Source: Daedaleopsis sinensis (Eukaryota; Basidiomycota; Agaricomycetes; Polyporales; Polyporaceae). From it: 64,000 bases of DNA. The stretch lies in the NCBI GenBank assembly GCA_033807695.1, contig CM066309.1, forward strand, positions 2,604,001-2,668,000, read 5' to 3'. The notes beneath the pieces were generated by a model that searched no databases, was not told the DNA's origin, and saw nothing but the letters and a program-made list of their open reading frames with translations. Shown piece after piece: positions 24,082 through 34,945 of the stretch. The position numbers and the translations under genes were made by a program. Positions within the stretch are counted from its first letter, which is position 1. Each line of letters opens with the position of its first letter.

Positions 24082-24342
24082 TTAAACGTAGAGCTTGAAT
24101 GGGCTGCCAGAGCCCGGGAACGCAGTCGACGGTGCGCTGTCCAATCGCAGCGGCGTCGACGGAACTGCAGCTGCAGCTGCAGCTGCGCGCGATGAGTACG
24201 GGGCCGGTGCCTGGGGCCCGGGCTCGTCCTTCTGGATCTCGCTCGCTGCGATTACGTTTGGGTTCGTTCTTGCGTAAGGATATTTTCGTCCTGGGGAACC
24301 GGGGGGATATGCGAGGATACGCGGTGCTTCCGTGTCCGACAT
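24082..24342 (-). CDS. Small hypothetical protein (86 aa), Pro/Ala-rich
   Basis: An ATG at 24342 opens an uninterrupted 86-codon frame beginning MSDTEAPRILAYPPGSPGRK. Most of the chain is Pro, Ala and Ser, with a seven-Ala run encoded by the alternating CTGCAG/AGCTGC repeat at 24165-24186, and it ends FPGSGSPFKLYV. A TTTATATTC element lies about 180 bp upstream. I do not recognise a family; it looks disordered. It may be a genuine small fungal gene, or only the first exon of one. It lies just before the gene-poor region and 0.67 kb from the receptor gene's 3' end. Confidence 0.42.
   Translation of the reverse strand: MSDTEAPRILAYPPGSPGRKYPYARTNPNVIAASEIQKDEPGPQAPAPYSSRAAAAAAAVPSTPLRLDSAPSTAFPGSGSPFKLYV
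24165..24186. repeat. CTGCAG/AGCTGC short tandem repeat
   Basis: About 3.7 copies of the hexamer CTGCAG, self-complementary, read as poly-Ala in the small minus-strand frame at 24082. Confidence 0.7.
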
Positions 24343-25013
24343 GATACATTCAGAGGGAAATGTGCTTGCCTGGCAGACCTCCTGCGAGGGACGCGAAAAG
24401 CGGTCGGGATGGGTGAAGTATTTACATCTAGATCTATGCGGGCGAGCAGAAATAAAGCGGGTAAGCAACGATACAGATCTAGCAGCAAGACGGAGAAACG
24501 CAGAGCCCGAGGAGGAATATAAATACAGAAATGCGGCATCTACCGCTACAGACCAAGGCATGGAAGGGTGACGAAGGGCGACACCGACGCAACCATCGCA
24601 GAAGAGAAGCACAGGCACAGGCTAAGAGACCCTGAGCGTGTAGACACAAGAGGCGGCCGGAGAGGCCGCACGAGACACCCCGAAACATACGCAGAAGGAA
24701 GTCGAGTCAATAAAGAAGGGGAATGGATAGAGGACGACCAAGCGCGTCGGGATTCTGGTCGGTGGGGAAGGAGCGGCGATTGCCTCGTGAGAGGCTTGGG
24801 CATAAATAGGCGGCGGATACACCACTAAGTGCGCGAGCGTGGAGGGAGCTAGAAGACCGGAAGCTTCGTCTTGAGCGAGTGGCCGAGCGGGAGCGGAAGC
24901 GCGGCGCTGAAGAACACAGTTTGTATGTTCTTCGTGAGTTCAGCGATAGAGGAAAATGAAATCGCTCCGCGCAGGCGGCCCCCGTGCTCATAATGAATAC
25001 CGTCATGGGTTGC
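24343..25013. other. Intergenic region between small gene and receptor gene
   Basis: 671 bp holding the probable promoter of the small gene and the 3' UTR of the receptor. No coding feature is supported. Confidence 0.4.
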
Positions 25014-27091
25014 CTAGCTCATGTGCGGGACGAACGGCGTTTGCGAGTTCGTCGTGGACGCGGACCACCGCGACGACCTCGTGTCCGAGCGAGATAGCCC
25101 CGTTGCGCCTTGGGCGATATCCGGGTCGTCTCCCCGCTTCTCCGCATCGGGCTTCGCGGCCACCCCAAGACCCTCGCGAATCTCAGCACTCTCCGCGCTG
25201 CCCGCTCCGCCCTTCTCGGCTTCGTCCCCATCGCGCGGAGGGAGCACGAACGGCGTGATGCCGAGCGCCTCGGGCGAGGACATGCTCACGCGCTTCCTGG
25301 GCGCGAACAGCGGGAGAGTGGCCGTGTCGGGGACAAAGCGGCGCGTGGCGAGGAGGAGCAGGACGTTCACGAGGCCCTGGATGTTGAAGACGAAGTCGGC
25401 GAAGATCATAGCGCGGAACGGCACGGCGTGCCCGCTGAAGGAAACGAACCGCGCGATCGTGACGGGCAGCAGCAGTATCGTGTACGCCACCGGGTACCTG
25501 AGGGGGGGTGTAATACGTATACGTCAGTACAGCTTACACGTATGATGAAGAGCGTGTTATAAGGGAAACTTACCAGACCATTCGGGCTGCGACAGCCATC
25601 ATGGAACTATCAACGACGTCTCGACGGATCGCGAGCCTCCAGCGTTCGCCATGGGGTACGAATCGGAGTTGCCACCGTCCACTAGTCCGCACGAGGTTGC
25701 CACGCACGCGGAGGAGGATCGCCGTGTACAAAAGGAACGATACACCTGCCGAGACGAACTCCTACATGGCGAACAAATCAGTTCATTGGGCGAACGGACG
25801 TGCGGAAGTTGATAACGCACGAAGAAGTATTCCAGATAGAACTGTTCGTGAGGATAGTTCTCTGTGATCCAACACCTTGCAACAAGGATGAGCTTTCCAT
25901 ATGCGCTTGTCATCGACTACATAGTGAGGATGCTCACCAGAAGCCGGTAGGTCCGAAGTATGGTCCGCCTTCCTTCGTCTGGATGGCGAGGGGTCCGATT
26001 GCTACTGTGAAAGCGATCAAAACCCATCCGGCACCCAGTACCACCCAGGAGTACATTGCCGACTGCGCTACGCGGCGGATAAAGAGAATCATGAAGACTT
26101 GTAACGCAATCGCAAATGACCTGAAATGTTTTGGTCAGCACCACACGTTTGAATCATCTAGGTACGCCTGCAAGAAAGGTGTACAATCGTAAAGACGATA
26201 GCGCTGACTTCCATGTCACCATGGACAGAGCCGAAGCGTGGCTATCAGTGTTATGAGAGCATACAGCTTTTCCAATGCGGATGGTTACGAGACTACACAG
26301 CTCTGTTTCTGTACCATGTACGCGTAAGGATTCTGGCGGAATCTCGGGCATATCGGAGACTTGCTTGCCGTCCGACTCTCATATCAGTCCCGATGGGCAC
26401 CAATTTCAACATCAGAGCTGCGCGAGGAAGTGCGTGAGGGCGATTCGCCGTTCGGACTCCATTTGGCCGACACTGTACGGCAGTGGGCCATCGGGTAGAA
26501 TGATGGCCCTAGATGAAGCAATATCGCCCGGCGTACGTCAACGAGACGTACGCCGAGTAATGTAAGCTCAAATGACAACTCGCCGCCAGGCACATAGCTT
26601 CACTCCTTGACATTCGCAGGGGGGCGAAGAGCCAAACATAGCGCATACACCCCAGATACACACGGTGCACGGGTGCACAGACAGCCGCGCGAGATGCGCT
26701 GTACAGCAGCATAGCAAGCAACCCAGAACGAGGGCATTGGAGCAGACACGCACCACACGGCCATACCAAGGTTGCCAGCCTGCTTGATGCCGCCCTGCGC
26801 GCTGCAGAGGGGTCCCTCGACGACGTTGCGCGCTGTCATCCATTTGCTGTTCATAATGGCCCCAATGGCTTGTAGAACGTTGGAAACCAGGAGCGAGACG
26901 AAGAATGGCATGAGGCGAGTGTTGTCGAGCTTGGGGCCGTACCACCTGAGCATCTGTATAATGTAGTCAATATGCGGTGCGAGAACTCTGGCAGATATTG
27001 CACTCGCCGCAAGGACAGGAACAACCGCTACGAAAGAGAGCACGCCGGCAGCGACAAGGGCCTGTTCCACCAAACCCGAATAGTTAACCAT
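25014..27091 (-). CDS. Seven-transmembrane receptor of the Git3/Gpr1 (glucose/cAMP-receptor-like) type
   Basis: Predicted plasma-membrane G-protein-coupled receptor. The ATG at 27091 starts MVNYSGLVEQALVAAG. Helix 1 is LSFVAVVPVLAASAIS, helix 2 LMPFFVSLLVSNVLQAIGAIM. Then comes the family block LCSAQGGIKQAGNLGMAVW joined to SFAIALQVFMILFIRR (helix 3), YSWVVLGAGWVLIAFTVAIG (helix 4), GPYFGPTGFWCWITENYP, and EFVSAGVSFLLYTAILLRVRGN (helix 5). Helices 6-7 are PVAYTILLLPVTIARFVSF and AMIFADFVFNIQGLVNVLLL. The C-tail is Ser/Glu/Ala-rich. CWIxxxYPxExxxLEY is a hallmark of basidiomycete Git3-like receptors. The first exon ends in phase 2 at 26754 and rejoins at 26121, leaving a 632-nt intron; all other introns are near 50 nt. 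The ligand is unknown. Confidence 0.85.
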
Positions 27092-28866
27092 ACGTCCGAA
27101 CCTCGGACAAGCAAATGTATTGTAGTACTCACCGCCACACCTGCAACTTCAGCCGAACCATAGGTCGCCGACCCAGAGTATCCTTCTACGTTCGCGGACA
27201 TGTCGAAAGCAAAGTGACCAGCAGTGGACCAGCAGCTCAACGCCCTGCGATGGAGCTGAAGCTTAGAAAAGGAGGACGGGGAACCGACAGCGAGAAATAG
27301 GGAAGCAACCCGGCGGGGATGCTCGTGTACGGAAGGAGGCTCATTTATGTATGCGACTGCGGGACAAGATGACGGTGAGAGCGAAGACGTTGAGAGAGAT
27401 CAGAGTCGGACGCTGTATGATATCGCGACCTGGGTCCTGAGCCAAGGTAGTGGCGGCGAATCAACCGTCCCGTGGAACGGCGCTAAAGTACTTTACGGTG
27501 AGAAGCTGTATGAGCGCTTGTTCATCTTTGCTTTCATGATGCATGTTACGGTATCGCTGTTCTCTCTCCGAGTCTCTCATCCGCTTCAACTCTTCTCTGG
27601 CGACAGCCCAATCAAGCTGGTGACTGTACCGTCCTCACTCTAGCTGCCGACGTGCCCGTTATTACTGCAGCCTGCACCCTCGTGTACAAAGGCTCACACC
27701 AGATCTGCAGTCCGACCCGCTTCTGCTGTCACCCCCCTGGCAACCCGAAGGACTGCTGTTTCACTGCGCCTCGGAACAAAGGAGATATCATGTTGCTTCA
27801 TTTCTGTGTACCTTCTCTTCCCGTTCTGTGATATCATCCTTCAAGCTGGACTTCGCAAACCTCACGCGCATCGCATCCAACGTCGTCGAAGTGGTCTCGG
27901 GCATTGCATGTCTACGATGCAAGATGTATATATGATACACATCGTCTAACTTGGCGTGCTCCTATTGGCCGTGGATGGAAGGGCACTTGGGAACATGATG
28001 ATTGATGCACTGTGAGTTTATCCCCGCATACTTATTCTATGATGTCAACCTCGAAGAGAGTTGAGGGGCATAGCCTCCATGAGACCCTTGTCCGGTCCCC
28101 CGCTCAGGTTCCTCCTCGCCCAACGGGGGCACGGAACCGTGCAGAGGGCCGGGCAAAGAACGGAAAGCTGAGACGAATGTGGACTTCAATGAAGTGCTTC
28201 ACTTGTTTGTAGTGGTCCTCGTTGCATGACATGAAAACTGACTTTTTTCTACGTCACAGAGAAACTTATCATCTACCGCTCAGTAGTCACTCTTATATGC
28301 GTCGCCAGTGATGTACTGACAGGGAACAGTACCTTGGCTTGTAATCGAATATCGTTCATATTTACGCACAGTACCTAACGGACATCCTACGTCCTCGCTA
28401 TTCTTCCTCAAGCACGCAAGATCTGGAGTCTGCTCGGCCAGTCATGATACCTACGTACTCGAATGGATTTGTTTTGTTTGTGAGCTATGTAGCTGGAATC
28501 ACCAGTGCTTCCTGTGACGGGAAGGTTCGTCGTATGTCGCATGCTATTCAAAGCTGCTAACAATCTACTACGCAGAACATAGAATCCACGCAAGACCAAT
28601 GTTAAATCCGTCAGGGTTCCCGCGAGGTGTGATGAGGCCGTAATAACGCGCTTTATGACCGATACTCCCGGCTCGGATTTGCACATCGTTTCAATCTGGA
28701 CTCGATTGAAATGGTGTGCAGTACTCTATGTTCGCCCACAAGCTGACCGTGAGGCTGACCAACCGTCGCTGGAATCATAAAACGTTTGAAGAAGGCCATC
28801 TAGTTCCTCTTTCGCACAACTCGCTCTCGCATTTGCTTTCATGCTTTCGCCGACAAGATCCTCAAC
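27092..28866. other. 1.8-kb divergent intergenic region
   Basis: Upstream of both the receptor (-) and the membrane hypothetical (+). A 98-codon plus-strand frame from an ATG at 27347 has no resemblance I recognise. No other signal is seen. Confidence 0.35.
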
Positions 28867-30787
28867 ATGCTATCGCAAACAGCCAATCCACCTGCGCTCA
28901 CCCTCCAACCTGTCGTCAGACTGAGCACGGTCTCGGCCCCAGCGCCCGCTTCAAGGGCGCACCCCCAGCTGTTCGGCATCTACATAGTAGCATTCGCCGG
29001 AATCGTCTTCAGCACGGCCATGGTGTACGTTTACACAAGACGCTATCGGGCCCGCGCCCGATTGCGACGGCAGCAGCTCAAATACATATCCGACCTCGGT
29101 GACCTCGAAGCGCAAGGGCAAGTCAGGCCTCCAAACGTCAAGAGCGGACTTCGACCGTTGACTCCTCCGATGCCTGCCAATTCTCGGCGGACTCTGAGTG
29201 CTCCTGAGGTGGTGTCTGGGTCAAAGGGGCTTAGCGTCCCTGGCGAGCCCCCCCTTCCTGTCGTCCAGGTCAAACACGAGCCGTCCTTTCGACCCCGGGA
29301 CTCCATCTTCTGCAAGGCGATCGGTCAGTCCGCGTTGCCTGACGCGGGCAAACCCAAGGTCAGTTAGCCTCTATTAGCGGGTGTATGCATGTGCTGAGGA
29401 TACCCAGTTGGCCACGCTGCCTTCCGCTCAAAAGGGTGCAAAATCCAATAACGGAGTCGATGACATCGAGACGACCGCACGCCTCGAAGACTCATCAAAA
29501 GACTTGGTCCCAAGACCACCGGGGTGGTCCCAATGGCTCCGGCACTCTTTATCCACACCGGAGGAAGCGACGAACGAACAGGCTGTCGACATGCCTATAG
29601 CCCCAGCGGAGTCAATTCCTCTCATCATCCCCGAAATCATCGTCGTCCCGCCTTCCGAAGCTGACAAGCCTCTCGTCTCCGAGGACAGCCTCGCCAGCAT
29701 CTACAGTCAGGATTCCTTCGACCAAAATAACGGACAGCACTTCTCGCCTTCCGAGGACTCGAAGTCTGACTCCGAGTCACGGTACAGCCCGCTTTCGACG
29801 CCCGACTTGGAGATGGACAGGGCGATGATCTGGGACACGCCCGAGCTCGACGCCGACGTCGAGACCGCCACCACTCCAAGCGTGGGCATCGCGTCCATCC
29901 TGAGTTCGCTCGACACCCCGCCCCTCGAGACGCCGCCGCTCACCGTGGGGCTCCCTCTCTCATGCCCGGCGACGCTGACCCCGTCTGCGAGTGTGGCACA
30001 GGTGGCCACCGACGTCTCCTACTACTTCCCGACGCTCCAGACTTTCGCGGCTGCAGACTACCTCCAGATCCCCCTTCCCAGCTGGAACACCCCACAAGCC
30101 CAGTCTGCGACTACCGAAGACGATTATGACGAGATCCTCTCGTTCGTGGCGTCCTTCGGCTTGGACGATAAGGGTTCGGAGCGCCGTTCGGCGCCTTCTC
30201 CCCCTAACACACGCGAGGGGGACATCCCGGCGTTGAAGCAGGACATGCCGACTTACACCTCCAGCTGTGCATCTCCAGACATCAGCTCGTGTCCCAGTCC
30301 GCCTTCGGAGCCCGCCAAGTCTACCCAGGTATCGAACGTCGGCCTAGGTCTCTCCGTCGCGTTTTCGTCGCAGCAAAGAGGTGACGGCCAGCATCACGGG
30401 CCGGCCACCGCCCGCGTTCAACGGCACGTCCGTCAGTTGAAGCCGAAGCTTAAGATGAAGATGAAGCCGAAGCCGCACTCCGAGTCGCTCGCCGCGTTCT
30501 CGATCTGGGAGGACTGCGAGAGGGATCGCAGGATGCAGGCGATCCTCACCAAGTTCTGGATCTGCGACGACGACCGGCAGCGGGAGGAGCTCCAAAAGGC
30601 GATGAAGGAGCTGGTCGACAGCGAGATACAGCGGACGACGACGACGCAGGCCTCCGATGTCAAGCAGCAGCCCGCTCAAGTTGCCCGAGATGTGCACATC
30701 GACATTCGGGGCGGGGACTCCTGCGACGGGCTCGCGTATGATTACGACCTTGGTTTGCCGCCCCTCGCTACGACGAGTCCGAAATAG
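28867..30787 (+). CDS. Hypothetical single-pass membrane protein with long disordered cytosolic tail
   Basis: An ATG at 28867 (MLSQTANPPALTLQPVV) opens the frame. A short N-terminal segment is followed by one transmembrane helix (LFGIYIVAFAGIVFSTAMVYVY) and a strongly basic stop-transfer stretch (TRRYRARARLRRQQ) at about residues 40-75. An intron of 49 nt (29359-29407; the acceptor at 29398 is an alternative) joins the second large exon. The rest, about 560 residues, is Ser/Pro/Glu-rich and likely cytosolic. It includes a basic patch (LKPKLKMKMKPKPHS) and a conserved-looking FSIWEDCERDRRMQAILTKF followed by a helix. The positive-inside rule puts the N-terminus outside. I recognise no family. 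The gene ends at 30787. Confidence 0.62.
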
Positions 30788-31244
30788 ATCCTAGTACCAG
30801 TTCTCGATGGGTGGCATGGTCTTTGCCAGGTCTTTGCTCTGGGCGACGTCCACTACTTGCTCGCATTTTCTTAGCTTCGCTCTATGTGCCCCTCCGATAT
30901 AGGCCTCGACCTTGCGAATCTCTTCCGCACGACACAGCGATAGTCTCGACTTCGACTGTGTGAGTCTTGTGGTTCTGGAACAAACATTATCATGTATTCC
31001 ACCGCGAACAAAGAGCGAAAGCAGAACAACAATCCGGTAGAGTATGCAGGGACCCAATGAACGTATCATGTGTTGTCGTTGTTGTTGAATGTATCGTATG
31101 TATGTATAATACCTGCACCATGCAAGCCCTCTTCTCCAGCGAGGCCCAAGACCGCCTGTACCCCCAGGGCAAGACTATCATGCATCGTGCATATCTATGT
31201 TCGTCAGCTCGTCGCGCGGCCGGTTAATGGCGCGGGGCGCGGGG
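30788..31244. other. Convergent 3' intergenic region
   Basis: 457 bp between converging genes. No feature seen beyond AT-rich sequence with GTATGTATAATACC near 31098. Confidence 0.45.
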
Positions 31245-33104
31245 CTACCAATTCCAGTCGTCGTCATCATCCAGCAAGCTCTTGCTCTGCTGCGCCTGGC
31301 CACTCGTCGTCCTTGTCGACGGAGCGACCGTGGTCCTCATCGGCAATTTCGGCGTCGGCTTGGGCTTGGTGTCGGGCACGAGCACGCCACCCAGCGAAGA
31401 CGATGCGTCATCGTCGTCCTCGAGAAGAGACAGGGCGCTGGCCGCTGGGGACGGAGAGAGGGCCGAGATTGACGAGAGCGCGGGCGTGGATGCTGGTGTG
31501 TGGCTGTGGCTGTGGGTGGGCGTGGAGGGCGAGGTGAGCGCGGCGAAGAGGGAGTTCGCTGCGTCCGAGATGAGGAGCGAGGCCCGCTTCTGGCTCTTCG
31601 TGAACCTGTGCAGAAGCAGTGTGAGGATCGGGGCGCGTAGAGCATACAAGAGGACGATAGCGACGATTTCGTGCGCATATATGCACCCGAATCCGTCTAT
31701 GGCCACACAGCTGGGGTGGGGAGGGGTGTATGAAGATGAGGGACAAGTACAATTACTCACCTATCTCCTTTCTGCAGCTCCTCCCACTTCCTCCCCACAC
31801 TGTTCCCCATGCTGCCCATCCACGCAGCCGACAGCGGGCTCGCGAGCGGCCCCAGGCCCGGGATCGACGCGGCAGGCGGCATCCCGTTCGCGCCGACCTG
31901 CAAACTCGCGCGCTTGGAGGCCGACCGCTTGTTCTCCTTCACCTCCGTCTCCCTCTCATCCGAGCTTGGGGTCGACGAAGCCGCGAACCCGAGGGGAGAC
32001 GGGGGCGCAGGCACCTCGCGGCTCTTGCGCCGGTGCAGCTTCGCGGCCTTGATCGCGGTCGAGGGCGAGATCTCGATGGGGCTTTCGATGCCCGTCCCGC
32101 CGTCGACGCGCAGCGAGGTGCGTCTGAGCGACACCGGTGACTCTGCCTCTCTTTCGTCATTGGGTTCATCTTGCTCGCAAAGCGGCTCGTCGAACGCGAG
32201 CGAGGAGGCGGACGACTGCGACAGCCGGACGCTGGACGTCGCCATGGACGCGGAGGTGCCCGACGTCGAGACGGAGGACGTGCTCTGCGTGTTCGCGTGT
32301 CCGTACGTCCTGCCCGCCCGTAGTGCCGGGGTGCGCAGTGGGGCGGCGGACGGATCTTGCTTTGCAGAGGGAGAGGGGGCGGGGGGGTTGGAGAGGTCGC
32401 TGAGGCCTGCGGCGAGGAGCCTACTGACGTCCTTCACCGCGCCTGAGAGTAGGGATGTGGAGCTTGCGCCGGGGTGTGCGGGCTGTTGGGAGTACGCGCG
32501 ATCCATGCCACGGCTGACGATGCGCTCCCATTTGCGCTTGAGCTGTGCGAGTTCGGCCTCGTGGGCGGCGAGTTGGGAGCGGAGCTCGAGGCATTTGGAC
32601 TCTTTCTGGGCAATGAAGCGCAGAAGATCGGCGTGTCTGGGTAGGAGGTGCAGGAGGACGCGTAAACACGTTTGTACGGGCACGGCTGTCTGAGAGATAT
32701 GTGAAAGAGGTGGAGACGTACTTCTCGGTCAATGTGAGCGGGGGGCGCTCTGCCTGAGGGCTCTCTACAACCACATCCGACGGAGGTAGACTCCGTCGGT
32801 CTCCTGACAGCTGCAACCTCGCAGGAACCTTCTGGTTTAGGGAGGTGCTACGCCTGAGTGAGGACGGACCAGCGGTTGTTGGGGAACGCAGATCCCAGGT
32901 TGGCGAATGGTCGCTAGGGTAGTACGAGATTGAGGACTGTCTGCGCGGGTTGAACTTGTGCGCACTGGGTGGAGGGGTCGACACGCAAGATGCTGTGGGC
33001 GAGGGACACGGAGCGGCGGCTGCGGAGGACTGGACATTACCGTCGACGAGTTGGAGAGGGCGGGGAGCGGCAAGGGATGGACTGGGCGGTACGGAAGAGC
33101 TCAT
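31245..33104 (-). CDS. DUF4048-like fungal coiled-coil protein
   Basis: ATG at 33104 (MSSSVPPSPSLAAPRP); three exons. A Ser/Pro-rich N-terminus of about 120 residues leads into TLTEKHADLLRFIAQKESKC and the coiled coil LELRSQLAAHEAELAQLKRK WERIV, which resembles the fungal DUF4048 core (layered heptads after a FIAQKE/LLAQRE start). A long low-complexity middle carries PSPLGFAASSTPSSDERE and a conserved-looking SPLSAAWMGSMGNSVGRKWEELQKG. After an intron near 31690-31757 comes TFTKSQKRASLLISDAANSLF, a Ser/Thr/Pro stretch and the acidic-aromatic C-terminus SLLDDDDDWNW. Such a terminal DDDW motif resembles adaptor-binding peptides, but that role is inference. The family has no established function. 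Confidence 0.6.
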
Positions 33105-33462
33105 ATCGACATTAATAGATAGGTAACGAGTGTCTCGCGGCGGGCGTACAGGATGGCGGGAGACAGTCAAGGATAGGATGCGAGTGTCGTGTCGGTCGGA
33201 ATGAAAGAGTGAATGCATGGACTACTTAGCGCACAGTCTGGACCTCGGTGGTGACGGAATAGCCGAGCTCTTGCAACACGCCGTGATCGCTCCGCGCTTG
33301 GGGACCGTATGTGCTCTCATTGCGCTCTCACACTAGGTTCCTTGAAAGCAACGAAACATATAACTTCGTGTTGACTGCAGTATAGGCAGGCGGGGATAGC
33401 GTAGTGAAGCGCAGGATCAAAGTCTCTATTAACACTACCACGAGGACCCAGCAACAACAGGA
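33105..33462. other. Intergenic: promoter of DUF4048-like gene and 3' region of ATP synthase K gene
   Basis: 358 bp; both neighbours run leftward. No coding signal and no clear TATA element are seen. Confidence 0.4.
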
Positions 33463-33888
33463 TCAGTGCTTTGACTCCTTCTCCGCGTCCGCAATGAACT
33501 GCTTGATGCTGTTCATCCTGGTCAGTTGTCGACAGTCCGTTCCGCTTTCTACGAAATTGCAAAAGCACGTACAAGTCCTCCTCTTCTCTGCAGATGGACG
33601 GGACACGCGCTGGATGAGTATGCCGCGCGACCCTCTAAACAACATATGTACGCACCTTGAGCTCGCTCCAATCTTGACGGTGTCCTTCACCTGCTCCAGG
33701 GTAGGCTTGGCTGCCGGAGCCTCCTTCTTTCCACCGCTCGTGGCGAGCAGGGTAGCCCCCACTGTGCCAAAGATGGTGCCGAGGGCGAGGTACTCGTTTT
33801 TGATGGCACGGCCGAGGATAACGCTGCAGGTATCTGTGTTCAGACGACTCGAAGGGACTAGACAAAGGTAGAGAACGCACTAAGACAT
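33463..33888 (-). CDS. ATP19: Mitochondrial F1Fo ATP synthase subunit K (Atp19-like)
   Basis: Small inner-membrane subunit of the mitochondrial ATP synthase, tied to dimer stability in yeast. The first coding exon has only 8 nt: ATG TCT TA at 33888-33881. It joins an acceptor near 33822 to give MSYVILGRAIKNEYLALGTI, then FGTVGATLLATSGGKKEAPA, a charged stretch (PTLEQVKDTVKIG) and, after a second intron, SIKQFIADAEKESKH. The order of G-[KR]-x-I-x-x-x-x-LA-x-GT, a short hydrophobic helix, GGKK, and a terminal FI-helix rich in Glu and Lys matches yeast Atp19. The length is about 80 residues, close to the family's 65-90. The second intron (about 170 nt) is longer than most here and its acceptor is less certain. 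Confidence 0.75.
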
Positions 33889-34945
33889 GGCGGTAGTGGG
33901 ATGGTCGTGTCTGCTGGCGCGAACGCCTCTCCCAAAAGTCTCGTGCCGGAGATTCCCGGAGGCCAGCGCTTGTCGAATCAGACATGGCATTTTAAAGCTT
34001 GCCGCAGACCTCGGGTAGCCTGAGTGTTCACACTCATATATGCCGTTCTACTGTCCAGTAGAAGGTATGCCGGATTGGCGGAGATGCTATGGTGAGCCTG
34101 AGGGTAAGTGGCCCTAATGGGTTTCGCAATAAATTCTAATCACGCCTTTCACACCATTCAGGAATCATCTCACAGTGTCAGTAGCAGCATAGAACCATCA
34201 TGTATGCACGGCCGGCAGGGTCATGACAATGCGATGTTTTACCAGATCCTACAGGAGTATCCTGCGGCGGGGCGATCTCAGCTATCCTCAACAACTTATC
34301 CAACGGACAAGCGGAGTTCCGCCTTACGACCGTTGAGCTGCAGCTTTTATGACGCTAGGTAGTAGGGCTGCTGAACATCACCAATCTCGCGGTGACGACG
34401 CGTTCCATTCGCGCCAAATTTTCGTCCTTGCCAACCGGGAGGAATTCGAAAGGCGAGAGCGTCGGTCTCTTCTGCCGCCCCGGGTCCGTCCAACGTTTTT
34501 GCACTCAATTAACAGCGCCGTAGCCATTGACCGTCATTTCTAGGACTACACTAATACCGACTCACCCGTCTGCCGTGAATGCTGCGGAGAAGACTTCTCT
34601 CAGCCTGGGCGCAAGGTGTTTTCGGCGCCGGACCTGTGTGTATGGGCGCCGAACCTTTGTGGGTCCCATCTCGCCGCTGACGGGACACAAGGGGAAGTAC
34701 TAGTGCTGTCTGAGCGCGAGATGGAGAAGCCCTTTAAATTTCTCGGGTCCTTGGTGGCAGGCGTGAATCAGACAGTGGCGCTCTGGAGAGCCTATATGAA
34801 CCCACGCTCGTCGCTGAGCCCATCCTCGACGTACTTGAGCACCCCGGAAGATTTCTCACCCTGGTCCGTTTGCACAAACAGCTCGTCATCCCGCCCGTCG
34901 ATTCGAATAGCTTAAGGTTAGTATCTCCCCAGACGGCGACACAGC
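33889..34945. other. Divergent intergenic region, ATP synthase K / acyl-CoA dehydrogenase
   Basis: About 1.06 kb. A short perfect inverted repeat (TTCTACTG..CAGTAGAA) lies at about 34046-34063. A TATATGAA element is at about 34793. The plus strand from about 34738 to 34920 is open and in phase with the dehydrogenase start, but has no ATG, and joining it would need a 28-nt intron, so I treat it as leader. No gene is supported at 34100-34700. Confidence 0.4.

Noticed and set aside
31282..32052. 256-codon plus-strand frame
   Set aside because: Shadow of the DUF4048-like gene on the opposite strand.
34046..34063. Perfect 8-bp inverted repeat (TTCTACTG..CAGTAGAA)
   Set aside because: Too short to call a regulatory site or terminator; only noted.
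34738..34920. Open, in-phase extension upstream of the AidB-like start
   Set aside because: No ATG, and the join would need a 28-nt intron; more likely leader sequence.
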